Shown here: positions 7,878 through 17,256 of the stretch, piece after piece
Numbering within the stretch: position 1 is the first letter of the stretch
Layout: the number at the start of each line of letters is the position of its first letter
Source of the DNA: Lentzea californiensis
GTDB taxonomy: Bacteria > Actinomycetota > Actinomycetes > Mycobacteriales > Pseudonocardiaceae
Direction of reading: 5' to 3'
Assembly (NCBI RefSeq): GCF_024648825.1
Contig: NZ_JANBBE010000001.1
Location: forward strand, 1,426,001-1,490,000
DNA length: 64,000 nucleotides
Position numbers and translations under genes: made by a program
Notes under the pieces: generated by a model
The model's database searches: none
Told to the model about the DNA's origin: nothing
What the model saw: only the letters and a program-made list of their open reading frames with translations

Positions 7878-8801
7878 TCATGACCCGGTGGGCCTCGGCG
7901 CGTCCGGCCCCAGCACGTCGACGGCCGCGAGCCAGGCCGCGCCCGCCGCACCCTCGGTCGCCATGATCACCGGAGCGTTGCAGCGGGTGAGCAGTTCCTG
8001 CTTCAGGTGCGTGCCGACCGGGGTCTTGATCAGGCTGCCGACCAGCACGATCGGCGAGGTGTCGGACGGCTCGCGGACCGCCGTGGCCGTGTCGGCGAGC
8101 AGACGCGCGGCGGAGGCCACGATCGCCAGCGCCTCGGGATCGCCGTGGTGATAGGCGGAACTCACCAGAGGCGCGAACTGGGCGAGTCTGATGGGCGCCG
8201 CCGCGTTGACGGCGGTGATCAGCTGGCTCCGGCTGCGGGCACCCGCGGCGGTCAGCACGGCGGTGGCCAGGCCTTCGAGCGGTGCGTCCAGGTCGAGCAG
8301 CTTCAACGTGGCGCGGACGGCTTCGCGGCCCAGCCAGAACGCCGAGCCGTCGTCGCCGATCAGCCAGCCGTAGCCGCCGGACTGGCCGACCATGCGGTGG
8401 GCGGCGATGCGGCCCGCGATGGAACCGGTGCCCGCCACCAGAACCGTGCCGTCGGCTGACGACGTGCCGGTGGCGAAGGCGGCCTCGCAGTCGGTGATCA
8501 CCCGCATCGGGCAGTGCAGGCCCGCGCGTTCCCACGCTCCTCGGAAGAGGTCCAGGACGGCGGGGTCGGTCATGCGGGAGGCGCCCGCCATGCCGAGGAC
8601 GCCGGAGCGGACCTTGCGGGAGTCGAGGCCGTCCAACGCCTCCGCCAGCGCCTCGCCGATGTGGGCGGCGGCCACGTCGGGAGGGTGCGAGTTCGGGTTC
8701 GCGCCGCCCGCCAGGCCCTGACCCAGGCGGGCGCCGTCGAGTCCGAGCACCAAGGCCCTGGTGGACGTGCCGCCAGCGTCGAGTCCCACGACCAGATCCA
8801 T
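7878..8801 (-). CDS. BadF/BadG-type ATPase, probable N-acetylglucosamine kinase
   Basis: 307 residues of the ASKHA fold. Phosphate 1 motif is VVGLDAGGTSTRALV at the N-terminus, the ADENOSINE/phosphate 2 region is GTVLVAGTGSIAGR near residue 120, followed by GGYGWLIGDDGSAFWLG, which is typical of the GlcNAc-kinase (NAGK) branch of the BadF/BadG/BcrA/BcrD family. It would phosphorylate N-acetylglucosamine using ATP in the cytoplasm. That fits the NagA, deaminase and DasR genes 14-22 kb away, although no dre-like site is visible at this gene. The start is the ATG at 8801. Other amino sugars or muropeptide sugars are possible substrates. Confidence 0.78.
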   Translation of the reverse strand: MDLVVGLDAGGTSTRALVLGLDGARLGQGLAGGANPNSHPPDVAAAHIGEALAEALDGLDSRKVRSGVLGMAGASRMTDPAVLDLFRGAWERAGLHCPMRVITDCEAAFATGTSSADGTVLVAGTGSIAGRIAAHRMVGQSGGYGWLIGDDGSAFWLGREAVRATLKLLDLDAPLEGLATAVLTAAGARSRSQLITAVNAAAPIRLAQFAPLVSSAYHHGDPEALAIVASAARLLADTATAVREPSDTSPIVLVGSLIKTPVGTHLKQELLTRCNAPVIMATEGAAGAAWLAAVDVLGPDAPRPTGS

Positions 8802-8852
8802 AACGATCGAGTATTGCCCAGGACGATCGGCGCAGGCACGCCCAACCGGGTA

Positions 8853-11669
8853 TCACCTCACGAAAGCGCGGTTACCGCTTGCGTTGTGGTGGAGGAGCAC
8901 CAGCGTTCCGGCCGGAACAAGATCACCCGGACGTACCACTGTGGACAGTGAGGGAACGATCAGGCTGTAGTCGAACGTCGCTGCGGGGACGACGTCGACC
9001 AGGTCGTCGGTGTCGGCGGGAGCGGTGTAACGGCTCTGCACCCCGGCGGTGTAGGTCACCGGGCCGGGCGGCAGGGCCGACCGCGCGACCGGCAGCACCA
9101 CGACGTCGCTGTCGAACAGGTTCGTGTCGGACGAACCGTCGAAGCCGTTCAGCGGCTGTTCGTCCACGACCTCGTCCGAGCCGGCCACCTTCGTCTGCGC
9201 GAGCCAGATGTCGGCAGTCACGTCGCCGTCCGGATTGGTCGTTTTCACGGCCGTGGTGACGAAGTCCTTGCCGCCCACCGAGAACCGCACCTCGGGCCTG
9301 GTGTTGCCGCCGAGGTTCGCCCAGGTGTCCCAGGTCGTGACGCCGAACGCCAGCAGGTCGGAGGTGGCCGTCGCGCCCACGTAGCGCAGGTCGCCGCCGC
9401 GCGCGGTGCGGTTCACGGCGCAGTCGTCCTGCACGCCGGGGCCGCAGTCGGGCAGGCGGTCGGAGCTCGCGCCGAGTTGGAGCACGGTCATCCGCGCCTG
9501 GTAGCCGGGCTGGTCGAGGCCGTGCCCCCTGACGCGGTCACCGGCCACGGTCAGGCGTGACACCGGCTTCGGCGCCGCGTAGACCGGCACCCGCAGCGAT
9601 CGGTCGCCGGTGAACGTCACCAGGCCGGACGCCTCCGCCAGGAACTGGCGGCCCTCGTCGAGCGAGACCGTGGGGTCGGGCGTCTTGCGCAGTGCGCGGG
9701 TGTTGGAGATCCGCAGCTGCACGGCCACCGAGGCCGAACCGCCCGGCCGCAGCACGACGGAGGGCTCGGTGACGTGGAAGGACACGCCGGGCACGCTGGT
9801 GATCGGCTCGTAGCCGGTGCGCAGCCGGACGGTCTGGGAGCCCTTGTTGACCAGTTCGAGAGTGCGGCTCATCCGCGTCGCACCGCCCGCCTCGACCGTG
9901 CCGAACGACGCGTCGCCCAGCACCAGCACGTCCGCCGACAGGGCGGCGAGCCCGTCCACCCGGCCCGCGCCGACCCGCATCGGTGCCTCGCGCACGCCCT
10001 TCGAATCCCTGATCACGCCGGACGCGGTGTTCATCAGGGCCGCCTTGACCTCGGCGACCGTCCACTCCGGATGGACCTCGCGCAGCAGTGCGGCGATGCC
10101 CGCCACGTGCGGTGACGCCATCGACGTGCCGCCCAGCGACACGCCGTCCGAGGCCGTCCCGGAGGCGGCGGAGAAGACCGTGTCACCCGGCGCGGCCACC
10201 GCGATCGACGAACGAGAGCGCGACGACGACGGCGTGATCGTGTCCGCGATCGACGGCTCGACGGAGGGCACCGCGACCTTCAACGCCGAGGTCAGGCGGG
10301 TGGTCAGGGTCCCGGCCTCCAGGGCCGGTCGCAGTGCGGTCGACGCCGGCGCCGTCAGCTGGAACGCCGGGATGTGGGCGTTTCCGGCGATCCCGGCCGC
10401 GAACACCGGCAACGTCGTCGGCAGCAGCACCCCGGCCGCCCCGGCCTTCCAGGCGTTGTCGGTGCGGGCACCCGAACCGCAGGCGCGGGTGGCGTCGCTG
10501 TCGTCCCACTCCAGCCAGACGATCTTCCCGGCCAGCGGCTCCGAGATCGGCTGGCAGCCGTCCACGCCGGACGAAAGCCGCACAACGGGCAGGGTGAGGT
10601 CGAAGGAGCCCTTGAAGTTCTGGCTGTACTGGCCCGCAAACCGCTGGCCGGCGACCTCCAGCCCGTCCAGCATCGAGAACGCGTCGCGGCTGTTCGCGAC
10701 GGAGATCGCCTCGGGGGTGTTGGCCGGCGAGCCGGACACGTCGTAGAAGTCGCCGCCGTTGCCGGCCGCCGCGACCACCACCACGCCGTGCTCGACGAGC
10801 TTGCGCACGAACAGCGAGTCGGGGTCGTCGGGTGCACCGAAGTCGCTGCCCAGCGACAGGTTCACCACGTCGAGCTTGTCCGAGAAGTCGCCGTCACCGT
10901 CGGGGTCGAGCGCCCAGTCCAGCGCCTGCGCGGTGAGGTTCGTGCCGCCCTTGCAGCCGAACACCTTCAACGCGTAGAGCTGCGCTTTCGGGGCCGTACC
11001 GGGGCCGATCCTCATCGCGTCCAGGTCGATCGAGGAGTACGAACCGCGGTAGGTCGTGCCGTCGGCGTTGACCCCGTACCCGGCCGCGGTGCCGGCGACG
11101 TGCGTGCCGTGGCCGTCGCAGTCCACCGGGTCGGCGTCCGGCTCCGGCAGGGACGCGGAAGTGCCGGTGTAGGCGTCGCCCGCGAAGTCGTACCCGCCGA
11201 CGACCTTGGCGTTCGGGAAGGTGCCGCCGCCGAAGTCCGCGTGCCGGTAGTCGATGCCGGTGTCGATCACACCGATCCGCACGCCGTCGCCGAACCTGCC
11301 GAGCGACTTCCACACGTCGGACGTCCGGGTGAGCCGGACGGCGTGCGCGTTCGAGAGCTGCTTGGGGACCATCCGGTGGACCGCCCGCACCTCGGGCATG
11401 CGCGTCAGCGTGGCCAGGCGCGACCTGTCCGCCGACAGCACGACGCCGGGCACCGCGTTGGCCGTTCGGGCGACTTCCCGGCCGCCGGATCGGGAGACGA
11501 CCCGGGACGCGTGCTCGGAGGTCCGGTCGCGTGCTGAACGCGCCTGCGCGGCGGAGCGCGATTCGACTGCTGCGGCCGAGGTCAGCTCCACGAAAACGGT
11601 TACGGTCTCCACTGGGCCGACCGGCGCCAGCAAGGCGCCCGTCAGGAGTACCGCGGTCATCAATTTCAT
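8853..11669 (-). CDS. Secreted S8 (subtilisin-like) serine protease
   Basis: About 938 residues. A short signal peptide (MKLMTAVLLTGALLAPVGP) is followed by an inhibitor-I9-like propeptide to about residue 125. The catalytic triad is Asp in GVIDTGIDY (~136), His in DGHGTHVAGTAAG (~188) and Ser in GGTSMASPHVAG (~520), with a PA-type insert between His and Ser. About 400 C-terminal residues are beta-rich and resemble Fn3-like domains of large extracellular subtilases. The start is the ATG at 11669, seven bases after GGAGGA. The TTG at 11675 is too close to that site. It is probably an exported degradative enzyme and stands alone, with its 3' end facing the kinase gene. Confidence 0.9.
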   Translation of the reverse strand: MKLMTAVLLTGALLAPVGPVETVTVFVELTSAAAVESRSAAQARSARDRTSEHASRVVSRSGGREVARTANAVPGVVLSADRSRLATLTRMPEVRAVHRMVPKQLSNAHAVRLTRTSDVWKSLGRFGDGVRIGVIDTGIDYRHADFGGGTFPNAKVVGGYDFAGDAYTGTSASLPEPDADPVDCDGHGTHVAGTAAGYGVNADGTTYRGSYSSIDLDAMRIGPGTAPKAQLYALKVFGCKGGTNLTAQALDWALDPDGDGDFSDKLDVVNLSLGSDFGAPDDPDSLFVRKLVEHGVVVVAAAGNGGDFYDVSGSPANTPEAISVANSRDAFSMLDGLEVAGQRFAGQYSQNFKGSFDLTLPVVRLSSGVDGCQPISEPLAGKIVWLEWDDSDATRACGSGARTDNAWKAGAAGVLLPTTLPVFAAGIAGNAHIPAFQLTAPASTALRPALEAGTLTTRLTSALKVAVPSVEPSIADTITPSSSRSRSSIAVAAPGDTVFSAASGTASDGVSLGGTSMASPHVAGIAALLREVHPEWTVAEVKAALMNTASGVIRDSKGVREAPMRVGAGRVDGLAALSADVLVLGDASFGTVEAGGATRMSRTLELVNKGSQTVRLRTGYEPITSVPGVSFHVTEPSVVLRPGGSASVAVQLRISNTRALRKTPDPTVSLDEGRQFLAEASGLVTFTGDRSLRVPVYAAPKPVSRLTVAGDRVRGHGLDQPGYQARMTVLQLGASSDRLPDCGPGVQDDCAVNRTARGGDLRYVGATATSDLLAFGVTTWDTWANLGGNTRPEVRFSVGGKDFVTTAVKTTNPDGDVTADIWLAQTKVAGSDEVVDEQPLNGFDGSSDTNLFDSDVVVLPVARSALPPGPVTYTAGVQSRYTAPADTDDLVDVVPAATFDYSLIVPSLSTVVRPGDLVPAGTLVLLHHNASGNRAFVR

Positions 11670-11736
11670 GATCAACTCCTCCTATTCATCGGACGACTTC
11701 TCGCTGAGCCCTAGACGCAGGCGGTATTGCAGGGCT

Positions 11737-11751
11737 ATACATCCGATGTAT
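11737..11751. promoter_or_regulatory. Palindromic operator over the -10 of the fucose operon
   Basis: ATACATCCGATGTAT is a perfect 7-1-7 palindrome 31 bases before the first start codon of the L-fucose operon. A TATACA at 11736 could be the -10, with TAGACG at 11712 as a weak -35 (18-bp spacing), so a bound repressor would cover the -10. Twelve of 15 positions match AGACATCCGAGGTCT, found on the minus strand at 22851-22865 just before the FadR-type gene. That suggests this regulator binds both sites. Confidence 0.65.
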
Positions 11752-11781
11752 TTCGTAGGTGTGAGCAGAGGAGGAACGGCC

Positions 11782-12636
11782 GTGCAGTTCTTGCGCCTCG
11801 GGCCGGTCGGTGACGAGCGTCCTGCAGTCAGGACCGACGACGGGACCACATACGACCTCCTGCCGATCACCCCGGACATCGACGGGTCGTTCCTCGCGAA
11901 CGACGGCGTCAACCGCGTGCGCGCCGCCCTCGAAAGCGGCGAGCTCGAGGTCCTGAACACGGAGGACGTGCGGGTCGGGGCGCCGCTCGCGCATCCGGGC
12001 AAGGTCATCTGCATCGGCCTCAACTACCGCGACCACGCGGAGGAGACCGGCGCGGACATCCCGGGCGAGCCGGTGATGTTCCTCAAGACGCCCGACACGA
12101 TCGTGGGCCCGTACGACGAGGTGCTCGTGCCCCGCCGGTCCGTGAAGACCGACTGGGAGGTCGAGCTCGGCGTCGTCATCGGGCGCACAGCCCGCTACCT
12201 GGAGTCCGAAGAGGACGCTCTGGCGTGCGTCGGCGCGTACGTGCTCTCGCACGACGTCTCCGAGCGCGAGTTCCAGATCGAGCGCGGCGGCACGTGGGAC
12301 AAGGGCAAGAACTGCGAGACGTTCAACCCGCTCGGCCCCTTCCTCGTGCCTGCCGATGAGATCACCGACCCACAGAGTCTGGAGATGCGGCTCTGGGTGA
12401 ACGGCGAGATCAAGCAGAACTCGTCCACCAAGAACATGATCTTCCCGGTCGGCGAGATCGTGCGCTACCTCAGCCAGTTCCTTGTCCTTCGTCCGGGTGA
12501 CGTCATCAACACAGGTACACCCGCTGGAGTGGCGCTCGGCCAGCCGGAGCCGAAGCCGTACCTGCGCGCCGGTGACGTGGTGGAGCTCGAGATCGAGGGC
12601 CTCGGCAGGCAGCGCCAGATCCTCGGGCAGGCCTGA
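11782..12636 (+). CDS. FAH-family hydrolase, probable 2,4-diketo-3-deoxy-L-fuconate hydrolase
   Basis: 284 residues of the fumarylacetoacetate hydrolase family. Family signatures are [30 protein letters not shown], the metal ligands in [11 protein letters not shown], and [13 protein letters not shown] near the C-terminus. The GTG at 11782 lies seven bases after GAGGAGG. In the non-phosphorylative L-fucose pathway this family performs the last step, splitting 2,4-diketo-3-deoxy-L-fuconate to pyruvate and L-lactate. The operon that follows carries all earlier enzymes, which supports this role over tyrosine degradation. First gene of the nine-gene operon. Confidence 0.85.
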   Translation: MQFLRLGPVGDERPAVRTDDGTTYDLLPITPDIDGSFLANDGVNRVRAALESGELEVLNTEDVRVGAPLAHPGKVICIGLNYRDHAEETGADIPGEPVMFLKTPDTIVGPYDEVLVPRRSVKTDWEVELGVVIGRTARYLESEEDALACVGAYVLSHDVSEREFQIERGGTWDKGKNCETFNPLGPFLVPADEITDPQSLEMRLWVNGEIKQNSSTKNMIFPVGEIVRYLSQFLVLRPGDVINTGTPAGVALGQPEPKPYLRAGDVVELEIEGLGRQRQILGQA

Positions 12637-12640
12637 GCCC

Positions 12641-13960
12641 ATGCCGAAGATCACCGCGCTGGACGTCCTCGACATCCGGTTCCCGACCTCGCGCGAGCTC
12701 GACGGCTCCGACGCGATGAACCCCGACCCGGACTACAGCGCCGCGTACGTGGTGCTGCGGACCGACGAGGGACCCGAGGGGCACGGGCTCGCGTTCACCA
12801 TCGGCCGCGGCAACGACGTGCAGGCCGCCGGCATCAAGGCGCTCGCACCGCACGTCGTCGGCAAGGACGTGCCGGAGGACGCGAAAGCGTTGGCGGAGCT
12901 GTACTTCGAGCTCATCGGCGACTCGCAGATCCGCTGGCTCGGCCCCGAGAAGGGCGTCGCGCACATGGCGATCGGCGCCGTCGTCAACGCGGCCTGGGAC
13001 CTCGCCGCCCGCCGCGCCGGGCTGCCGGTCTGGCGGTTCCTCGCCCGGATGACCCCCGAGGAGATCGTCAGCCTCGTCGACTTCCGGTACCTGAGCGACG
13101 CGCTGACGCCCGACGAGGCGCTCCAGATCCTGCGCGAGGTCGAGCACGGCAAGGCCGAGCGCACGGAGACCATCGCCCGCGACGGCTACCCGGCCTACAC
13201 GACGTCACCGGGCTGGCTCGGCTACTCCGACGAGAAGCTCGCCGGACTCGCCCGCCAGGCCCTCGCCGACGGCTTCGACATGATCAAGCTGAAGGTCGGC
13301 GGCAGCCTCGACGACGACGTCCGCCGGATGAAGCTCGCCCGCGAGGTCGTCGGCGAGGACACCCGCGTGGCGGTCGACGCGAACCAGCGCTGGGACGTCG
13401 GCACGGCCGTGCGCTGGATGCGCGAACTGGCGCCGTACAACCCGTACTGGATCGAGGAGCCCACCTCGCCGGACGACGTGCTGGCGCACCGCGCGATCGC
13501 CGACGCGCTGGCCCCGATCAGGGTCGCCACCGGCGAGCACGTGCAGAACCGCGTGATCTTCAAACAACTGCTGCAGGCCGGCGCGATCGACGTGCTGCAG
13601 CTCGACGCCTGCCGGGTCGCGGGCGTCAACGAGAACATCGCGATCCTGCTGCTGGCCAGGAAGTTCGACATCCCGGTGTGCCCGCACGCCGGCGGCGTCG
13701 GCCTGTGCGAGCTGGTCAGGCACCTGTCGTTCTTCGACTACGTCGCGGTCTCCGGCGAGGTCGGCGAGCGCGTGATCGAGTGGGTCGACCACCTGCACGA
13801 GCACTTCCTGGATCCGGCCGTGGTCGAACGCGGCCGCTACCTGGCGCCGGCCGAGCCGGGGTTCTCCGCCCAGCTCAAGGAACAGACGCTGGCCGACTAC
13901 GTCTACCCCGATGGTCCTGTGTGGACGACTGTGTTGTCTTCGGAGGGCGAGGATGACTGA
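12641..13960 (+). CDS. L-fuconate dehydratase (enolase superfamily)
   Basis: 439 residues, the usual length for L-fuconate dehydratase. It opens [20 protein letters not shown] and [20 protein letters not shown], typical of this branch. The catalytic KxK is in MIKLKVGG (~residue 215), with metal ligands in [20 protein letters not shown] and ATGEH, and a late His in [10 protein letters not shown]. It removes water from L-fuconate to give 2-keto-3-deoxy-L-fuconate. The ATG is five bases after the FAH stop. The end overlaps the SDR start by eight bases (ATGACTGA), so the genes are coupled. Confidence 0.9.
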   Translation: MPKITALDVLDIRFPTSRELDGSDAMNPDPDYSAAYVVLRTDEGPEGHGLAFTIGRGNDVQAAGIKALAPHVVGKDVPEDAKALAELYFELIGDSQIRWLGPEKGVAHMAIGAVVNAAWDLAARRAGLPVWRFLARMTPEEIVSLVDFRYLSDALTPDEALQILREVEHGKAERTETIARDGYPAYTTSPGWLGYSDEKLAGLARQALADGFDMIKLKVGGSLDDDVRRMKLAREVVGEDTRVAVDANQRWDVGTAVRWMRELAPYNPYWIEEPTSPDDVLAHRAIADALAPIRVATGEHVQNRVIFKQLLQAGAIDVLQLDACRVAGVNENIAILLLARKFDIPVCPHAGGVGLCELVRHLSFFDYVAVSGEVGERVIEWVDHLHEHFLDPAVVERGRYLAPAEPGFSAQLKEQTLADYVYPDGPVWTTVLSSEGEDD

Positions 13961-14705
13961 CTTCGAAGGACTCGTCGCCGTCGTCACGGGCGGTGCGTCC
14001 GGCATCGGTCTGGCCACGGCGAACCTGCTGGCGTCGCGCGGTGCCACGGCCGTGGCGCTGGACCTCAACCCGGACGTGAAGGACCCGCTCACCGGGATCC
14101 GCGCGGACGTGTCGGACGACGAGAGCGTCAAGGCCGCCATCGACGAGGTCGTCGAGCGGTTCGGACGGCTCGACGTCGTGGTGAACAACGCGGGCATCGG
14201 GTCGCAGGGCGACGTGGCGGCCAACTCCGACGACGAGTGGCTCAAAGTGCTCAACGTCAACGTGCTCGGCATGGTCCGCGTCTCGCGGGCCGCGCTGCCG
14301 CACCTGCGGAACTCGCCGTCCGCGGCGATCGTCAACACCTGCTCCATCGCTGCCTGGGCCGGGCTCCCGCAGCGCGCTCTCTACTCGGCCAGCAAGGGCG
14401 CGGTGTACTCGCTGACGCTCGCGATGGCCGCCGACCACGTCCGTGAAGGCATTCGCGTCAACGCGGTCGCACCCGGCACGGCGGACACCCCGTGGGTGGG
14501 CCGTCTGCTCGACTCGGCGCCGGACCCGGCAGCCGAACGAGCCGCGCTGGAGGCACGCCAGCCGCACGGCCGGCTCGTCTCCGCCGATGAGGTCGCGGGA
14601 GCCATCGCCTACCTGGCGAGCCCGCTTTCGGGTTCCACCGCCGGCACGATCCTCGCGGTCGACGGTGGCATGCACGGCCTGCGCTTGCGTCCCCAGCAGT
14701 CATGA
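13953..14705 (+). CDS. SDR oxidoreductase, probable 2-keto-3-deoxy-L-fuconate dehydrogenase
   Basis: 250 residues of the classical short-chain dehydrogenase family. The nucleotide motif is [16 protein letters not shown] is present as [10 protein letters not shown], and the catalytic Ser and YxxxK are in NTCSIAAW and YSASKGAV. It ends with the LAVDGGMHG pattern. In this operon it would oxidise 2-keto-3-deoxy-L-fuconate with NAD+ to the 2,4-diketo acid cleaved by the FAH-type hydrolase. The ATG at 13953 has GGAGG eight bases upstream. A longer in-frame extension to 13911 is rejected because it lies inside the dehydratase. Confidence 0.86.
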   Translation: MTDFEGLVAVVTGGASGIGLATANLLASRGATAVALDLNPDVKDPLTGIRADVSDDESVKAAIDEVVERFGRLDVVVNNAGIGSQGDVAANSDDEWLKVLNVNVLGMVRVSRAALPHLRNSPSAAIVNTCSIAAWAGLPQRALYSASKGAVYSLTLAMAADHVREGIRVNAVAPGTADTPWVGRLLDSAPDPAAERAALEARQPHGRLVSADEVAGAIAYLASPLSGSTAGTILAVDGGMHGLRLRPQQS

Positions 14706-14719
14706 AAGGCAATTCAACG

Positions 14720-15754
14720 ATGAAGCGTCGCAACCTCACCGCCGCGGTGTGCCTCGCGCTCGCCGGTGCACTGACACTGTCCGCCTGCGGCGGTGGTACC
14801 GCCGGTACCGGTGCCGGGGGCGTCGGCCCGATCGGCGCCGACCACCCCCGCGCCGACACCGACTTCTGGAACTCCTACATCAAGTACTTCCCGGACAAGG
14901 CCAAGGACCTCGGCGTCAACCTGCTGAACCCCACCAACTCGCAGAACAAGGTCGAGAACCTGGTGGCCAACGCCCAGTCGCTGCAGTCGCTGGGCGCCAA
15001 GGCGATCATCATGGCGCCGCAGGACACCGGCGCGATCGCGTCCACCCTGGACCGCCTGGAGAAGGCGAACATCCCCGTCGTCACCGTCGACACCCGTCCC
15101 GACAAGGGCAAGACCTACATGGTCGTCCGTGCGGACAACAAGGCGTACGGCGAGAAGGCCTGCAAGTTCCTCGGCGACAAGCTCGGTGGCAAGGGCAAGG
15201 TCGTGGAGTTCCAGGGAGCACTGGCGTCGGTCAACGGCCGCGACCGCTCCGAGGCGTTCGCCGCCTGCATGAAGCAGAACTACCCCGGCATCACGGTGTT
15301 CGAGGAGCCGACCGACTGGGAGGGCCCGAAGGCGTCCGCGGCCCTGCAGACCCGTCTGAACCAGCACCCGGACATCAACGGCATCTACATGCAGGCCGGT
15401 GGCGCGTTCCTCACGCCGACGCTGCAGGTGTTGCGGCAGAAGAACCTGATCGTCCCGCCGACCGACCCGAAGCACATCTTCATCGTCTCCAACGACGGCA
15501 TCCCGCAGGAGCTGGAAGCGATCCGCAAGGGCGAGATCGACGCGACCGTCTCGCAGCCGGCCGACCTCTACGCGCAGTGGGCGCTCTTCTACGCCAAGGC
15601 CGCTGTCGAGGGCAGGACGTTCTCCCCCGGCAAGACCGACCACGACTCCACCATCGTGGACACCGGCGGTGGCCGTCTCGAGGACCAGCTCCCGGCTCCG
15701 CTGATCACCAAGGAGAACGTCGACGACAAGGCGTTCTGGGGCAACCAGATCTGA
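14720..15754 (+). CDS. Sugar ABC transporter substrate-binding lipoprotein (CUT2 type)
   Basis: 344 residues. The lipoprotein signal is MKRRNLTAAVCLALAGALTL with lipobox SAC, followed by a Gly/Thr-rich linker. The body is a periplasmic-binding-protein type 1 fold of the RbsB kind (repeats such as AKAIIMAPQDTGAI, IPVVTVDTRPD, IFIVSNDGIPQEL). It would capture L-fucose or a related 6-deoxy sugar outside the membrane for the RbsA/RbsC-type partners downstream. I chose the ATG at 14720 because AAAGG lies ten bases before it and the signal peptide starts there. An ATG at 14702 overlaps the SDR stop (ATGA) and would add six residues. Confidence 0.87.
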   Translation: MKRRNLTAAVCLALAGALTLSACGGGTAGTGAGGVGPIGADHPRADTDFWNSYIKYFPDKAKDLGVNLLNPTNSQNKVENLVANAQSLQSLGAKAIIMAPQDTGAIASTLDRLEKANIPVVTVDTRPDKGKTYMVVRADNKAYGEKACKFLGDKLGGKGKVVEFQGALASVNGRDRSEAFAACMKQNYPGITVFEEPTDWEGPKASAALQTRLNQHPDINGIYMQAGGAFLTPTLQVLRQKNLIVPPTDPKHIFIVSNDGIPQELEAIRKGEIDATVSQPADLYAQWALFYAKAAVEGRTFSPGKTDHDSTIVDTGGGRLEDQLPAPLITKENVDDKAFWGNQI

Positions 15755-17256
15755 TGACCGAGTTCGCTTCCGTCGGCGGTGCCGACAATGTGGCAGCAGC
15801 CGCGCGTGGCGTCACGAAGACGTTCGGGCGCACGCTCGCGTTGGACGACGTGGGCATCGAGATCCGGGCCGGTGAGTCGCACGCGCTCGTCGGTCGCAAC
15901 GGCGCGGGCAAGTCGACCCTGGTCTCGATCCTCACCGGCATGCAGACGCCGGACGCGGGCGAGGTCAGCTTCTTCGGCGAACCCGCGCCACCTGTCGCCG
16001 ACAGCGCCGCGTGGCGCCGGCACGTCGCCTGCGTGTACCAGAAGTCGACGGTCGTGCCGGAGCTTTCGGTCGCCGAGAACCTGTTCATCAACCGGCAGGA
16101 CCTCGGCGGCGGCCTGATCAGCTGGAAGAAGCTGCGGCGGGAGGCTTCGTCGCTGCTGGAGACCTACGACGTGGCGGTCGACCCGGACTCGCTGGTGTCC
16201 ACGCTGACCGTCGAGCAGCGTCAGCTCGTCGAGATCGCGCGGGCACTGTCGATCGGCTCGCGGTTCGTGATCCTCGACGAACCGACCGCGCAGCTCGACG
16301 GCCCGGCGATCGAGCGGCTGTTCGACCGGATGAGGTCGCTGCAGGACAAGGGGGTGACGTTCCTGTTCATCTCCCACCACCTGCAGGAGGTCTACGAGGT
16401 CTGCCAGACGGTGACGGTCTACCGCGACGCGCGGCACATCGTCACCGCTCCGGTGGCCGAGATGTCGAAGCCCGACCTGATCGAGGCGATGACCGGTGAG
16501 GCCGGCGGGCTGAACGTGCCCAGCGGCGATGACAGGCCGTCGTCGGCCGAGGAAGTGCTGACCGTGTCGGCGTTGAGCGGGGACCACTTCTCGGACATCT
16601 CGCTGTCGGCGACGAAAGGCGAGGTCATCGGGCTCGCGGGCAGTGCGTCGTCGGGCAAGCACGAGTTCGCCGAAACGGTCTACGGGCTGCGCAAGCCGTC
16701 GTCCGGCTCGATCTCGGTGGACGGTGCTTCGGTTCGCGGCGGTGACGTTCCGGCTGCTCTGAAGGCTGGAATCGGTTGCGTGCCACGGGATCGGCACCAC
16801 CAGGGGCTCGTGCTGGACCTGTCGATCGCGGAGAACGCGACGATGAGCACGGCCGGTGCGTTCGTGTGGCCGTCGGCCCAGCGCTCGGCCGGCAGCACGG
16901 CGATCGCGTCCTACGACGTCAAGGCCGCCGGTCCGGACCAGCCGGTCTCGGACCTGTCCGGCGGCAACCAGCAGAAGGTCGTGATGGCGCGGGCTCTGGC
17001 CGGCGACCCGTCCGTGCTGGTGCTGATCAACCCGACCGCGGGTGTCGACGTGAAGTCCAAGGAGTCGCTGCTCGGGGTCGTCGACGCGCAGGCGCGCCGG
17101 GGCAAGGCCGCGATCGTCGTCTCGGACGAGCTCGACGACCTGCGGGTCTGCGACCGTGTCCTGGTGCTGTTCCACGGCCAGGTCGTGCGGGAGTTCGCAC
17201 GCGGCTGGCGCGACCAGGAACTCATTGCGGCGATTGAAGGAATGAGCTCGGAATGA
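15754..17256 (+). CDS. Sugar ABC transporter ATP-binding protein (RbsA-type, two ABC domains)
   Basis: 500 residues with two nucleotide-binding domains, as usual for CUT2 sugar importers. Domain 1 has Walker A GRNGAGKST and Walker B FVILDEPTAQ with an atypical signature (LTVEQRQLVE). Domain 2 has a degenerate Walker A (GSASSGKHE), a good signature LSGGNQQKV, but a Walker B reading VLVLINPTAGVDV, where the usual Asp-Glu is Ile-Asn. Domain 2 is therefore probably not catalytic. The ATG overlaps the stop of the binding-protein gene (TGATG). The product energises uptake by the permease that follows. Confidence 0.9.
   Translation: MTEFASVGGADNVAAAARGVTKTFGRTLALDDVGIEIRAGESHALVGRNGAGKSTLVSILTGMQTPDAGEVSFFGEPAPPVADSAAWRRHVACVYQKSTVVPELSVAENLFINRQDLGGGLISWKKLRREASSLLETYDVAVDPDSLVSTLTVEQRQLVEIARALSIGSRFVILDEPTAQLDGPAIERLFDRMRSLQDKGVTFLFISHHLQEVYEVCQTVTVYRDARHIVTAPVAEMSKPDLIEAMTGEAGGLNVPSGDDRPSSAEEVLTVSALSGDHFSDISLSATKGEVIGLAGSASSGKHEFAETVYGLRKPSSGSISVDGASVRGGDVPAALKAGIGCVPRDRHHQGLVLDLSIAENATMSTAGAFVWPSAQRSAGSTAIASYDVKAAGPDQPVSDLSGGNQQKVVMARALAGDPSVLVLINPTAGVDVKSKESLLGVVDAQARRGKAAIVVSDELDDLRVCDRVLVLFHGQVVREFARGWRDQELIAAIEGMSSE

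Noticed and set aside
8853..11675. TTG at 11675 as start of the subtilase
   Set aside because: It is one base from the ribosome site, too close for initiation. The ATG six bases later is spaced correctly.
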